The position numbers and the translations under genes were made by a program. This document shows positions 36,784 through 51,300 of a DNA stretch of 64,000 nucleotides, piece after piece. How positions within the stretch are numbered: the stretch's first letter is position 1; each line of letters opens with the position of its first letter. Under the pieces are notes generated by a model. It saw nothing but the letters and a program-made list of their open reading frames with translations. It did no database searches and was not told the DNA's origin. The DNA comes from Danio rerio (Eukaryota; Chordata; Actinopteri; Cypriniformes; Danionidae), in the NCBI RefSeq assembly GCF_049306965.1, contig NC_133183.1, forward strand, positions 15,911,001 to 15,975,000, given 5' to 3'.

Positions 36784-39700
36784 TTAAGGTATTTCCATTT
36801 GTCCGTTTGTAGACAAGCGCCTGTCTGCTTCACACCCTCCTCTACTTTCCATGTTTTCTTTGCTTTCCTCGTCCTGCTCCTCTGATTTCTGCTTCTGACG
36901 CAATGCTGGATCTTTCTGTGAAGGGATGCGAAAGCTGGAGAAAGATCCACCCGAGGAACGCTTTTCTAGATGAAAGCAAACAGGAGGTGAAAAAAATAAA
37001 GGGAAGTTAGAGGTTAGAGTGAAATGCTTAACGGTAGCATCACACTGCTAAAACAACAGATGTATTTGACAGGGCTGTTTTAAGGGAATGAGGTTATGTG
37101 CATTTGTTTTCTGAAACCACAGTGAGAATGAGTGATGCAGACCTAGATTGCATCCCACACTATGTTTTGCATTACTGCTACTACTTGCTGAAATACCAAA
37201 TTAAGAAAAGCCACATTTGAATTTTCTCATTCATTCATTTTCTTTCGGCTTAGTCCCTTTATTAATCAGTGGTCGCCACAGCGGAATGAACCGCCAACTT
37301 TTCCAGCATATGTTTTACGCAGCGGGTGCCCTTCCAGCCGCAACCCAACACTGGGAAACATCCATACACACACACTGCGGCCAATTTAGCTTATTCAATT
37401 CACCTGTATAGCATGTCTTTGGACTGTGGGGGAAACCGGAGCACCCGGAGGAAATCAACATCAATTTCCGAATTCAAAACATGGAATATTAAGGCTGTAG
37501 CACATAATCATGCATTGCATTGTGTCTTTAAAACATGCATACCTCCTGGTCCAATGGGATGCATTAATCTGTTCATCTGAACGTTCCAGTGTTTAACATT
37601 GGTGCTTGCCTGACGAAGCTTCCTTTGAGCAGCCTGTCAGAATAAAAGATGCAGATCAAATAAGGTAAAGTAGTACAACATTGAATAAATGACAATACTA
37701 ATGAGGGCAAAAAATGAATCACTTATCAGAAGTTTGGGTTCTGTAATCAAGGTTTCTGCAGGCTTTACCAAGTCAATGAAATTTCAGACTTAAAACTAAG
37801 GCTAAAAGCTAAGCATTATTTTTTTTAAAGGCCAAACTTGCCCAACAAAAAAATTCAAATTAGACATTTCTTAGCCACATAATTTTTAAAATAATGTTTC
37901 AAAACAAGCGAACTCTAGTTGCACACATACACTTTTTGTTTTCAAAAGCTTTTCTTTAAATAATAATAATAATAATTGATGAGCTTTAAAGGGCACCTAT
38001 TTTACCCCTTTATCAAGATTTAAGATTATTTTGTGTCTTTTGTGTCTAACGTTTCAGCTCAAAACACCCATCAGATAATTTATTATACCTTTGTGTACAT
38101 TGTAAATTTGAGCTGTTTTGACTTTGTAGCTGTTTTTGTTGCTTGTGCTTTTAATGCAAATGAGCTATTTTTCCACGCCCACCGATCCCATGTGCATGTC
38201 CAAGCCAAAGAGATCACTTACTATTGCTATGATTGGTGTAGCTTCTCCTGCTGCATCTCACGCATAAGCAGCACAGAGACAGACAAAAATGAAGCAGGTC
38301 ACCCTTTCTACAGTAAGGCTATTTGATGTATTTGTTGTGGAGTTAATTCAAGCCTTTCTACAACAATGTGTCACACACAATGTCACTATAAAGTTTGTGC
38401 ACGTGCACATCCTTACACACACGTTTAGCTTTGAACTGTTTTTGCACTGCAAATGTGACAGGATACACATTAATATCCACTGCTTTATGGGCATCCGTTA
38501 TGTTAATGTACAACATAAGCCTGATTTAAGTACTTAAGTTCCTTTATAATTGTATTGACACTATGTGGCTGTGGTGATGAATTACGAAGAGTCTTTATTA
38601 CAAACATGCACTGTTTTAGAAACGTTTTAAACTTGTAAAACTCATAAAACCTTCAGGTGCTGCTGAATAGAGAGCTGAACAGATCTTTTTTTTTTTTTAA
38701 AGATTTTTTTTTATGCCTTTTTGCCTTTATTAGATAGTACAGTAATTAGACAGGAATTGAAGTTGGAGAGAGAGAGAGGGGGGTAGGGTAGGGAAATGTC
38801 TTCGAGCCAGGATTCAATCTCGGGCCGCCCTGACGTGGTACTGCACCATATGTCGACGCGCTAACTAGGCTATTGCACTGTATACATGGCTGTCAATCAA
38901 TTCGGTGGGTGGGGAAACCGCACTTGTACATTACGTTGTGGTAGGCCTCAAAATGGGAGGGATTTGTATGCTATATTAATGTCATGAAATTTAAAAAAAA
39001 AAAAAAAAAAAAAGGGGGGGGGGGGTCATATCACTCTAATATGACTGTGGACACACTATACAAACACACAGTTCTGTCCAAACAGCCTACAAAAGAGGAT
39101 TTTCATCAAAGGTGCCCTTTAAAAATTATAATAATCTAAGCATGGTCTGTTAAGTTCAGACCATATATTGTCTATATTATCTATAAATACATGGATAACT
39201 TTTAAATAAATGTTATTGTAAGAATGAGTTTTAATAAAGTTGAGCTGTATTGTTGGTGACTATGGGTTTTGGTCCGATTGGGTAGCTTTACCAGGACAAA
39301 TGAAAAATATGACCGTTTTTAAATTAATTAAGACCTCAAGACAGTATTTCAGTGAATTTAAAGGGCACCTGTTTTACTCTTTTTCAAGATTTAAGAGAAT
39401 TCTTTAGTGTCTCCAGAATGTGTCTGTAAAGTTTTAGCTCAAAACACCCATTAGATTATTTATTATACCTTTCAGAATATTGGACATATTTGCTCTAAAC
39501 ACAATGCAGCTGTTTTTGTGGCCTGCACCTTTAATGCTAGTTCTCCTCGCCCATCGTTCACACTTGCCTGTCACAATGTGCCTAAATCTCTGGCTGCATG
39601 CATCAGATGAACAGCACAGTGACAGACATGGAGGAAGCAGATCTCATAGAACGTTGGTGATACATACTAGAGTAAGAATTTTTCCAATCATTATTTGATG

Positions 39701-42700
39701 TATTTGTTTTGGAGTTACACCGATGAGTCACACACACACAGCGGACACACACAGCACACCCATTTAACTTCACATGGCAAATGTGAAAGGATGCACTTTA
39801 ATATCCACTGCTGTATCGATATCCATTATGTTAATGTACAAAATAAACCTGTTAATGTCCACAAAACGGGACTTAAGACTTAAACGTTTTTAAACTTGTA
39901 AAACTCATTCTTGATCACATTTGATGATGATTGATGATCACACAACGCTGAACAGATCTTTTAATCCCAGTTGTTTTGTGCACGTCCTGTCTTGTTGATA
40001 TGATTATATGCGTTACTACAGAGACATGTTAATACGTGAGTGTCAATCAATTCAGTGGGCAGGGCAACCTCACTCCTACATCACATTGCGGTGGGCCTTA
40101 AAATGGGAGTTATTTGGATCCTATTATAACATCAGGATATTAAAAAAATAGACTTATTGTCTTTATATCTAGACTTATCTTTATATCAATATGACTGTGG
40201 ACACACTATACCTATAGTCCTGTCCAAACAGCTTAAAAAATTTTTTATACTTTTTTATAGCCTAAAATTTTGTTATTGAAATGTAAGGCATTTTAAGACC
40301 CTGCAGAGACCCTGTGTAGGATAGAGACCCATAGAGTAACTGACCACCACATCTTGATCTACTCTGTAGCGATTGGCCCTGGTCTCCTCTAGCTGCCTCT
40401 GTGCCTCCTCCAGAGCCCGAGATTTGCTTTCCATCTCTTGCCGTAGCTCTTGCTTCTCCCGTTGGGCCCGCTGGATATACTCCTCCTGCTCCTCACGGAG
40501 ACCCATAAGAGCCTTCATCTTCTCTTCTTCCTCAGCCAGTAATCTGTATCAGTAAACCACACCATGCAATCAAGCACTACAACGCTTGGGCAGATCATTG
40601 TACATTTAAAATATGAACTACTAACACAGAAATTGACATTGTAATGGAGCATTTTGTGCTCAGTTTGAAGCAACAGCACTATAGTTGAGACATATGATCA
40701 ATAGAAGCATTTTCACTAGGTTGTTAGAGGAACTAGCCATTAGAGAATAATAATTTTCCTGGTTGCATTCACACCATCTACTCTGAAGTGAAAAGGGTCA
40801 GCTGATAGTAACATGAAACTACGTTCAACAAAATAAGCAGTTCGAGGATGAGGACACGATGATCAAACCTGTTTTCATTTTGTTGTGTGTATGTGAAAAT
40901 GGAGATGGATACCACTGGTAGTTCCTATTGTGCTATGTTAGACCCTACTGAAGTAGGAGCTACTTTCGTACTCCCCAAATGATGTTTGTATGACTAAACG
41001 CATTCTCATTTCCTACAGTGTGCACATGCCAAAAAAAGGGTATGCTCACCAATAGTTTTAGGAACTATGAAAACATAAAAAAATACAGTTTAATTCATAA
41101 ATACATCATAGAATCTTAAATATATTTAGGATTTATTATTATTTAATCATTCCAAATCCTAAAATTTAACTTTATGTACAAATGAATCTTTTTTTCATGA
41201 GAGGTTAGCATTGTCTCCTTACAGCAAGAAGGTCGCAGGTTCAAGCCCTGGTTGGGTCAGTTGGTGTTTCTGTGTGGAGTTTGCATGTTCTCCCTGTGTT
41301 TGTGTGGGTTTTCTCTGGTTTCCCCCACAGTCCAAAGACATGAGGTATAGGTGAACTGCATAAGCTAAATTGGCCAAAGTGTATAAGTGTGAATGCGAAA
41401 GTTTAAGAATTTTCCCAGTGCTGGGTTGCGGCTAGATGGGCATCCGCTGCATAAATCACATGCTGAATATGGCAGTTCATTCCACTGTGGCAACCCCTGA
41501 TAAATAAAGGAACTAAACCAATGGAAAATTAATGAATGAATGCATATTTTTTATCCATTATATTCAATGTGGTATCAGACTTCTGCATTCAATTGCAAGC
41601 ATTTAGATGCAACAGGTTTTTTTGTTTACAAAAGGGTTTTGCATGTATAGCAATATAGGTTTTGCATTGTATAGCGAACAAATTTGAAACGGAAGTAGAC
41701 TGATTGTCTTTAGCAAATAGAAACAGAATTTGCTTTTCCTCGGAGTGCATTCACACATTTTATTCTCCTGAATAAACATATTTATGTTAAAAGAGCTTGT
41801 TCCTGTGCACGACTTCCTCTGGTTACTTCCTCTTGATTAATTCCTCCCTAACCGGACACAATTTAACGCTGATGAACTTTTAGACTATGATGTTTCTCAG
41901 CTCACTGAGCATGTGTGTATTACACAACCGTGTTTGCGTGCTGCTGCTCACCGAGCTTGTGCGTAGCGGAAGGCTTCTTCGTCCTGCCTTGCTTTGATTT
42001 CCTGCTGTAACGCATCCTCTAGCCGCTGCTGCATGGCCTCCAGTTCTCTGATACGTGTTCTCTGTTTCTCAGCCTCTGCCTCCTTCAGCGCCATCTCTGC
42101 CTGCATGCTTGCTCGTGCCTGCACACACACAGAAATCTTTATCTTTATCCAGAAATTTATTTAGAGTGCCTTTAATTTACTAACTCAGTTTCTGGATTTG
42201 AAGTGAATTTGAACTGAGATGGCCAACACGAGGCAGACATGTTTGTATTTAAATGCAAGGAAGCAAAAATTAGATTAATTGAAAATTATGTAGTCAAGTT
42301 TTTAAAGTAAAAAAATAAATAAATAATTATGTGTGTGGAGGTAAATTTTGAATGGAGACATATAAAAAAGTCTTGTTTAAATGTTTTGACCAAAAACATA
42401 CAAATAAAAAACAATGACAAGAAGTCATGACAACAAATGTTTTTGTTACTTTCAATTTAATCAGTTAATAAGATTAAACTATTTTTGTCATATTTTTAGT
42501 GAATTTTACTGGTTTGAGTTGAAGTTACTGCATTTATTGGGCTTACTAACAGAAAGTATGACTAAATAGACAAATGGATAGACTGTAAACAAAAAATAGA
42601 CAGACAGACAGAACTAAACATACGGATGGATGGATGGATAAACGGATAGATAGAACAACAAAATGATAGAACAAGTGGCAGATAGAACAACAGACAGAGA

Positions 42701-45700
42701 GATAGAACAACAGACAGAGAGATAGAACAACAGACAGAGATAAAACAGACAAAGAAATAGAACAACGACAGAGACAAAACAACAGACAGAGATAGACTAA
42801 ACAACTGACAGAGAGCTAGAACATAAAGACAGAGAAGAAACAGCAAACAGTGGTAGAACAACACAGAGATAGAACAACAGACAGAGACGAAACAACAAAC
42901 AGAACAACAGACAGAGATAGAACGAGAGATAGAAAGCTAGAACAACCGACAGATACAACAACTGTCAGATATATCAACAGACAGAGAGATAAAACAACTG
43001 ACAGACAGAACAACTAACAGAGATAGAACAACAGACAGATACAAAACAACTGACAGACAGAACAACTAACAAAGATAGAACAACAGACAAAGAAAAAACA
43101 ACTGACAGACAGAACAACTAACAGAGATAGAACAACAGACAAAGACAAAACAACTGACAGACAGAACAACTAACAGAGATAGAACAACAGACAAAGACAA
43201 AACAACTAACAGACAGAACAACTAACAGAGATGGAACAACAGACAAAGACAAAACAACTGACAGACAGAACAACAGACAGAGCTAGAACAACTGACAGAT
43301 AGAACAACTGAGAGTTATATAGAACAACAGACAGACGGAACAACAGAGATATACAAAACAGAGCTAGAACAACAGACAGAGAGAAAAACTGACAGATAGA
43401 ACTGATAGATAGATAAAACAACAGAGACAGATAGATAGAACAACAGACAAATAGGTAGAACAACTGACAGATAGAACAACTGACAGATAGACAGAAACCG
43501 ATAGATAGAACAACAGACAGATTGACAGAACAATAGACAGAGAGAAAAACTGACGGATAGAACTGATAGATAGATAAAACAACAGAGACAGATAGATAGA
43601 ACAACAAACAAATAGGTAGAACAACTGATAGATAGAACAACGGACAGATAGACAGAACAACAGACAGAGACTGATAGATAGAACAACAGACAGATTGACA
43701 GAACAATAGACAGAGAAGTAAAACCACAGACAGAGAGATGGAACAAAAAACAAAGAGATATACAACACAGAGATAGAACAACAAACAGAGAGCTAGAACA
43801 ACTGACAGAGAGCAAGAACAACTGACAGATAGATAAAACAACAGACAGAGACAGATGGATAGAACAATAGACAGATTGAAAGAACAACGAGAGAGATAGA
43901 ACAGACAGAGATGAAATACAGAGAGATATACAACACAAAGAGACAGAACAACAGACAGATAGAACAACTGACAGATAGATAGAACAACAGATAGAGAGCT
44001 AGAACAACTGACAGAGAGAAAGAACAACAAACAGGCAGACAGACAGAAAGAACTCACCTCCTCAGCCTCTTTGAGCTGGATCTCCAGAGCCTGATGAAGC
44101 TGTTCGTGTTGTTGTCGCCTGCGCTGTTCGTCTTGCTCCAGCATGGCCTGCGCTTGCCTCTGCGCCTCCTTCAGCAGCTCCAACTCCGCCATCTTCCTCT
44201 CCCGCTCCTCCTGCAAGGCCCGCAGACGCTGCAGCTCCTGCTCCTTCGCTTCCCGTCTCTTCTCCCTCTGCTCCCGCTGATCCCGCCGTTTCAGCTTCAG
44301 GTCCTTATGAAGAGATGTTTTACCCTCCACATACAGCCGAATCGCAGTCTGGATAGCTGGTGCAAAAATTTAAATAAAACAATATAAACAACTCATATAA
44401 ATGTTTTATTCATGTCATGATGCTAGCATGTTGTGAGATGTTTTTGCACTTGGTATAGTTATGTGGCTGTTGCTATAGCACTCATTCATTCATTCATTCA
44501 TTCATTTTCTATATGGCTTTATTGGCTTATGGTCCCTTTATTAATCTGGGGTCGCCACAGCGGAATGAACCGTCAACTTATTTAGCATATGTTTTATGCA
44601 GCGGATGCCCTTTCAGCTGCAACCCATTACTGGGAAGCACCAAAACACTCATTCACACACATACACTACGGAAAATTTAGCTTACCCAATTCACCTATAG
44701 CGCATGTGTTTGGGCTGTGGGCGAAACCCGCATGAACGTGATAATAATAATTAAATGGTGGAGCTTCTTGACTTTGTTCAATAAGGAGCGTTTTGATTGG
44801 TGGATTAAAAACTTGACCACGAATGGCTAAACAGTATATCTTCCAAAACAAAAATAAATGTGTACAAATCGTGTCCTGCCAGGAAGTTCTTAAAAAAACA
44901 AACACAAATTCATAGGACTCCATGATCATGTGAGCATTTTCAAATGCACATTCAGTAGTTCATAAACACATCTAACATAATACATAAATGCATAAGAAAA
45001 GTAATCCAAGAACTTAATTTACACATTAATGTGTAAACATTTTAAATGTGTTAATGTAAGATGCAGATGTGTGAGCATTTGGAAAAATATTTTTTCTTTT
45101 TTTCTTCTGAATTTATGAATTGTGCTGTGCATTTATGAATTTTATGAATGCAAATATATTATTTTTGAGACTTGATTTGGCTCCATAATTTTAATCGGTT
45201 AAAACATATGAATATGGTAAAAATATAAGCAGCTGTAGAAATAATATGTAGTACGTTAAATTCTATGAGATTGGTTTACTTAATGTTTGGAGGCAAAATT
45301 ATCGCAGCTCCATACTTCACACAATATATTAATTAAGAAGATGCTATTGAAGAACCCCTATAATGGGTTTTTAAAAATGAACTTCCATGCAGTGTGTAAC
45401 ACAGCTCTAAGTGAAGTGAATAATCCAGCTAAGGCTTAAATCTGAAGATGCACCATGTTTAAAACTATTGATTCAGCTCTAAAAGAGTTGATTCATAGTG
45501 GTTCGAATGAATCACTGCTGTAATGATTCTTTAGCTGTGCCGGCGTGACGTTGATACGGAACTCAAGCCCTGCCCACTTGCTGCATGCGCAGACCTGGGA
45601 AAATTTAAACCCCGGCCCCACACACAAGCACTGTAGAAAGAAAAAAAAGAAGACAAGCACTGTAGCAGAGATCCCGGTTGAATCAAGTCACATAGACGCT

Positions 45701-46614
45701 GTTCTCTTAAGTGCGAGGGAAAGTTAGTGTTATTGTCCCTGATGAGGCTGTGAAGAGTCAGTGGTTGAAGTTTATTTTTGCAAAAATACCTCAGCATTAT
45801 AGCCCCAGCCTATGTGTTCTCGTCATTTTTCTGACGAGTGCTTCAGCAATCTACACGCTTACAATTGGGGATTCATCGGCCGTTTGTTAAAGGAAGGATC
45901 AGAAAAGACTACTGATGTATGGGACTTTGTCAGAACTTGAGAGAAACTTTACAGTACACAGTTCATGGATCAAAAGTCTTTAGGATAATTAGGTAAAAAT
46001 AAATGCATATTATAAGACAGTGAAAGTGTTTTTTGACCTTACATACATATCAGCCTATTGTTGGAAACTCCCAAAAGCAAAATATGACATTTCTTATGGA
46101 TAATAGAGGCTTCTGTAATCCAAATGGATGATATTTTTACGTGCAATTAAAATACACAAATCTTATTTAGGTCTAAAAACGTTTTTTAATGTAGGTAATC
46201 TCTAAATATTATTAAATAAAATATAGTAATAAAAATAAATAAATTAAAAAGTGCAACTTTTTAAGAAGTTGTTTTAAGGTGATATGTTTTTTTGCACTTG
46301 CTTTAGTCTTATGGCTGTTGCAGGTAATTTATATTATGCTGAAATCTAAAAAAAAAAAAGTCACCTTAATATCGTCATGACATTCTAAGCATTTTTTGCA
46401 ACGATTTTATGACCCACAAGGTGAAAGTTAACAAGGTAAAGTCCATCACACTTTAAAAGAAAAAAAAAAAGCTTTTCCTGTTTGCAGTTTCATTTTAGAA
46501 GGTCTCACGAAACATCAAGTGAGTAAAAATTCAACCTTCGAAATGTCACAGGTTTCCCTTGACAAGGCGTTACACCAGAAAACCACAGTGATAATACAAC
46601 AATAAAAAAAGATT

Positions 46615-46669
<55 letters not shown>

Positions 46670-48234
46670 ATATGTATATATGTATAGTTTACACAGTCAC
46701 ATTTGAAGTAAGATACATGACCTGACAAATGACTAAGCCAAATGATGTTGTGTGCAGACCTGTAGTCCACTCCTGCCTCTGTTTGGTGTCTGACGCGCTG
46801 AGTTCGTAAGTCTTGGTGAGCGTTTTCAGACAGAACATGCACCTCTTCCCATCTCTGTCAGGAAGAACCTTCAATGCAACATAAAGCATTATTACATACA
46901 TCACAGCATCATATTACATTCATTACAGTTGTGAATTGAGCAGCCTTGATTATGCAAGCTGAAACTGCATGTCTTGAACTTGTAATGTCAGACAATTGCA
47001 CTTAAAGGTGCTTGTGAAGTCAGCGGAATGGTAGGGCTAGGGGTGGGGGTTAGGTGTGTGCATTAAAAAGCATTGCATGCAGCTGCACCAGGTCTTTTAC
47101 AGTATTAGTTCCCATCTTGAAATTTGTGACACCCACTAGGGGCCACTAAAGATTTAAAGGGGTCACTCTATTTTGATCTTCCAGCATTAAGCATATTTCT
47201 TCTAGCATTTCTGCTTTTTTTTTTTTATAAGCACCACCCACTATCAAAAAAATGTACAATCGGATGTTAAGAGTTGTTGTTCAGACCATAGACTGAATCA
47301 CTCAAAAGCAAACGTTACACTAAGCTTTAAAGCACTAATGCAAATATAAACATAAATAAATGTATTTTGAATACTGAAGACACACAAATTGTCAACATTT
47401 ATTTGAACATGGGACAAAACCCTACTATTTTAATACTTTTTAGTTCTCCCAAAATGTATTTAGATACTTAAGTCATACCTAGAAACGTCATTTCAAGGTG
47501 AAAACAAGAATCGAAACCAACAGAAACCACATATAAATGAGTCTTTTTTTCCGCTTTAAATTGTCAACATTTATTTGAACATAGTAAATCTTAGAAGATA
47601 ATATTTGTCAGTGAACTAAACAACTACAGGGTTCATTTAAATCTGGCCATCATTGTTAATAACACTGTCTTTGTTGCAGCTTCTCTGCTAGGATTTCTTT
47701 TAAAGGAACAACCCGCTTTATTTAAACAGGCTCATTTTAATCTCCCCAAGAGCTAAGCAGTTGCATTTCACCATTTTTGAACACATTCAGCTGATATCAG
47801 TGTCTGGCAGAAGCACTTTTAGCTTAGCTTAGCATAGATTATTGAATCAGATTAGACCATTAGCATCTCAATAAAATGAACAGTTTTAACATTGACTATA
47901 GAATATACAAGACATATCTTGTCTGTAGTAAAGTGTAATTATTAATATGACAAATGAAGCCCAACCTAATAGTGCAGAAGCCAATCATCGATCATAGGCT
48001 TACAATTCTCTGGGGGAGGGGCTTGGACCAGATGCGAATTTCTGCAGATTTTGTGTGATTCAAACGTTTAGAAAGTAAACTATTCAACAGACATTATAAA
48101 AGCTCTAAAGTTTAAAAATGAATCAACTTTATGCAAAAAGTATTTTAAAGACCAGCATTACAATATCAACTTCATATAAATGTCACTGGGTTGGCTGTTT
48201 GATTGCTCCACCTTAGTTATTTTTCATGCATTCA

Positions 48235-48320
<86 letters not shown>

Positions 48321-51300
48321 CACACACACACACACACACACCCTGTGTTGAGCTGAACAAGTGCACTGAAGTCAGGTTGAATGCGAGGTGGATAAGTGAT
48401 GGAATGATCATCACTATAAGACCATCTGTATCTGTAACCGTCACCCCCTCCCCCCACTTTTCAGTTTTCTCGCGACCGTCATGTGGCCCGCGGGCCGTAA
48501 AATGCCCAGGTCTAATCTATACTATCATTTCAGCGTAATAATCAATGAAGGTGCAATATTACACAGCAGCTAAAAATAGTGCCAAGCACAAAGTCCTACA
48601 CTTGAACCCCTGTTTAGAATCTGCATAATATCATTGCCCTGCTCCAGCTAAAAAACTTTTTGGTAATTTTTTGAGCGAGATGCTAATGGTCTAATCGGAT
48701 TCAATGATCTATGCTAAGCTAAGCTGGCTCTCGCAGACCCAGAGATCAGCAAATGGATTAAAAAATGGTGAAATTAGGGGGAGTTGTACAAAAACCCAAT
48801 TTTCAAATAGAGTTTGCCTTTAAGGTGTGAGGGTCATTAAGGGTTTCATTTTTTTTTTAAATAGAGGTCTCTTGAAAAAAAAAAGCTAACTTTGATTTGC
48901 AAATTAATGGGCCGAGAAGGAAACAGCTCATCAACCACATTGCCAACAAGCATCTATTAATGCTGACAAGCCTCATGTCTCACACACGTCAAGGCCACTG
49001 ATACAATTTCTAACCACATTTTCAACTTACCTCTACACAACAGTTTCCATCCAGCTGAATGTTGCCTTTGTGGTCCTTGCGGTCTTCGCTGGTGAAGTAT
49101 AATAAAGTGCTGGGTCTCAGGGTGAACCAGCGCTCTGTCCAGTTTCTCCTCAGCTGACCTTTCTTCCACAGATATCCCTGGAGTGAAACAGCATGATTTT
49201 ACGAATAAGTCAAATACACCCATAGACACTTACAAATGTGCACACAGTTTTTCAATGTTATTTGTAACTCAATGAATACAGCTATTTTATATTAGTGTCA
49301 TACACTCACCGGCCACTTTATTAGGTACATCTGTCCAACTGCTTGTTTACACAAATTTCTAATAAGCTAATCACACGGCAACAACTCAATGCATTTAGGC
49401 ATGTAGACATGATCAAGATGATCTGCTGCAGTTCAAACTGAGCATCAGAATGGGGAAGAAAGGTGATTTAAGTGACTATGAACGTGGCATGGTTGTTGGT
49501 GCCAGACCGGCTGGTCTGAGTATTTTAGAAATTGCTGATCTTCTGAGATTTTTTATGCACAACCATCTCTAGGGTTTACAGAGAATGGTTCAAAAAAAGA
49601 GAAAATATCCAGCGAGCAGCAGTTCTGTAGGCGCAAATGCTTTGTTGATGCCAGAGGTCAGAGGAGAATGGCCAGACTAGTTTGAGCTGATAGAAAGGCA
49701 ACAGTAACTCAAATAAACACTCGCTACAACTGAGGTATGCAGAAGAGCATCTCTGAACACACAACATGTCCAACCTTGAGGCGGATGGGCTACAGCAGCA
49801 GATAACCACACCAGTCCTGTCAGCTAAGAACAGGAAACTGAGGCTACAATTCGCACAGGATCACCAAAACTGAACAATAGAAGATTGGAAAAACGTTGCC
49901 TGGTCTGATAAGTCTCAATTTCTGCTGTGACATGCAGATGGTAGGGTCAGAATTTGCCGTCAACAACATAAAAGCATGGATCCATCCTGCCTTGTATCAG
50001 TGGTTAAGGCTGGTGGTGTTGATGTGATGGTGTGGGGGATATTATTTATTTATAGTGGCTAATATAATATAATATAATATAATATAATATAATATAATAT
50101 AATAAAGTGGCTGGTGAGCGTATTTATATATTAAGAGACTACTTGATGATTCTCTGGATTAACTGAATTTAAAATATACAAATATTAATAATCATTTTAC
50201 TCAATAAAAGATCTAATACATTATTTCCAAATATATAAAATATTAGATAATTTTTTTAATGATTTATTTAACAAGGTTATTCAATCAAACATTGATTTGA
50301 AATGAAAACTTTTGTTTTGTATGTAGCATGAACATGAACATGTCTGAAAACTTTTTTTTGTCATTTTATGCATAAAATACAACAAAATAAAATAAAAATG
50401 ATTTTATGTTTTTGGAAGAAACATCATCTTTAATCTACAGAATAAAATAAAAATACTCAAAAACATAACTGTAAAAATTGTAACTCCATAAAAACAAAAT
50501 ATTTTCAAGTGGTATCTTTTTTCCCATAGCAGTGTGTACATAAGTTGTTTTATTAAATTATCTATTTATTACAAAAATTCTGGAAACAAAAAAACAAAAC
50601 ACTATCACAATAAAGGCTGAACATTAAGAGTTATAATAATATATAATAAATGATGCTTGAGCACCAAATTTTAGTTAAATTTGTATTAAAACTACTCACG
50701 ACCACAGTTTATCCTTTTTATAACCAAACAAATTCAGCTTTTGTGAACATGAGAAATGTATCTCATTCACATTTATAGGTTATATACAAAAAACAACAAC
50801 ATAAGAAACAAATAAAATACAAATCAATAAAAATATGAATACAAACAAATAACGTAATACCTCTTTCAGCACATCACCGACTATTTCCCGATACACTTCC
50901 TCAATAGCCATGCTGACGGTTTCTTTGGCAATGCCCCGAGTGAGTTTCCCAGAATTCATCATTTCCAAAAAGGTCCATACAGTAAAGCCATTCTGCTGAA
51001 CAGAATCTTGGGAAATGAAGTCCTCCAGTTCTACGTAGTTTAGTTCTACACTCATGGCCATGCAGAACTTCTTGAGCAGATATTCAACCTGTGAAAAAAA
51101 GCTAAAACTTTTAGTGAGAGATTCTGTGGTGATAAGAAGAGGCGCTGCTTTTACCAACCAACCCACCCACAAATATTGCTTTAAAAATGCTGGGTTTTGA
51201 TTAAAAATTGCTGTAAATTATTAAATGTGCATATATTTTTAAATTTCACAACACAATAGATTTTAAAGATTGTTCTTATTTTTAAACTAGCATTTGCTTT

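Larger units (their letters stand above)
37990..39118. mobile_element. 'AGGGCACCTATTTTACC' MITE, copy 1, with TTAA flanks
   Basis: Opens AGGGCACCTATTTTACC after TTAA and closes 'tcaaaggtgccct' before TTAA. Internal landmarks: 'agctcaaaacacccatcaga' and 'atatgactgtggacacacta'. Contains a SINE (38690-38880) and a 33-bp A/G homopurine run. TTAA flanks fit piggyBac- or Kolobok-type elements. Confidence 0.75.
37747..40314. mobile_element. Composite nest: outer 'CAGGGTTTCTGCAGG' MITE broken by two other elements
   Basis: Fragments of one element appear at 37747-37985 (left end 'ggtttctgcagg'), 39123-39357 (middle, matching 26100-26230) and 40240-40314 (right end 'aagaccctgcagagaccctg'). Between them sit two copies of a 'TTAA|AGGGCACC' family. 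The nest fills nearly all of def6 intron 9 (40344-37634). Confidence 0.8.

Noticed and set aside
43206-43987. Several overlapping Leu/Ser/Val/Cys-rich frames resembling multi-pass membrane proteins
   Set aside because: All are frames of one degenerate minisatellite lacking stops on that strand; hydrophobicity is a by-product of the repeat. Kept only as a possible intron-retention tail.
45530-45960. Possible extra def6 exon or a nested gene
   Set aside because: The def6 frame and phase are complete without it, and no splice-bounded frame with family similarity is present.
48203-48538. Tyr-Ile repeat frames on both strands
   Set aside because: Translation of (TA)n-(CA)n.
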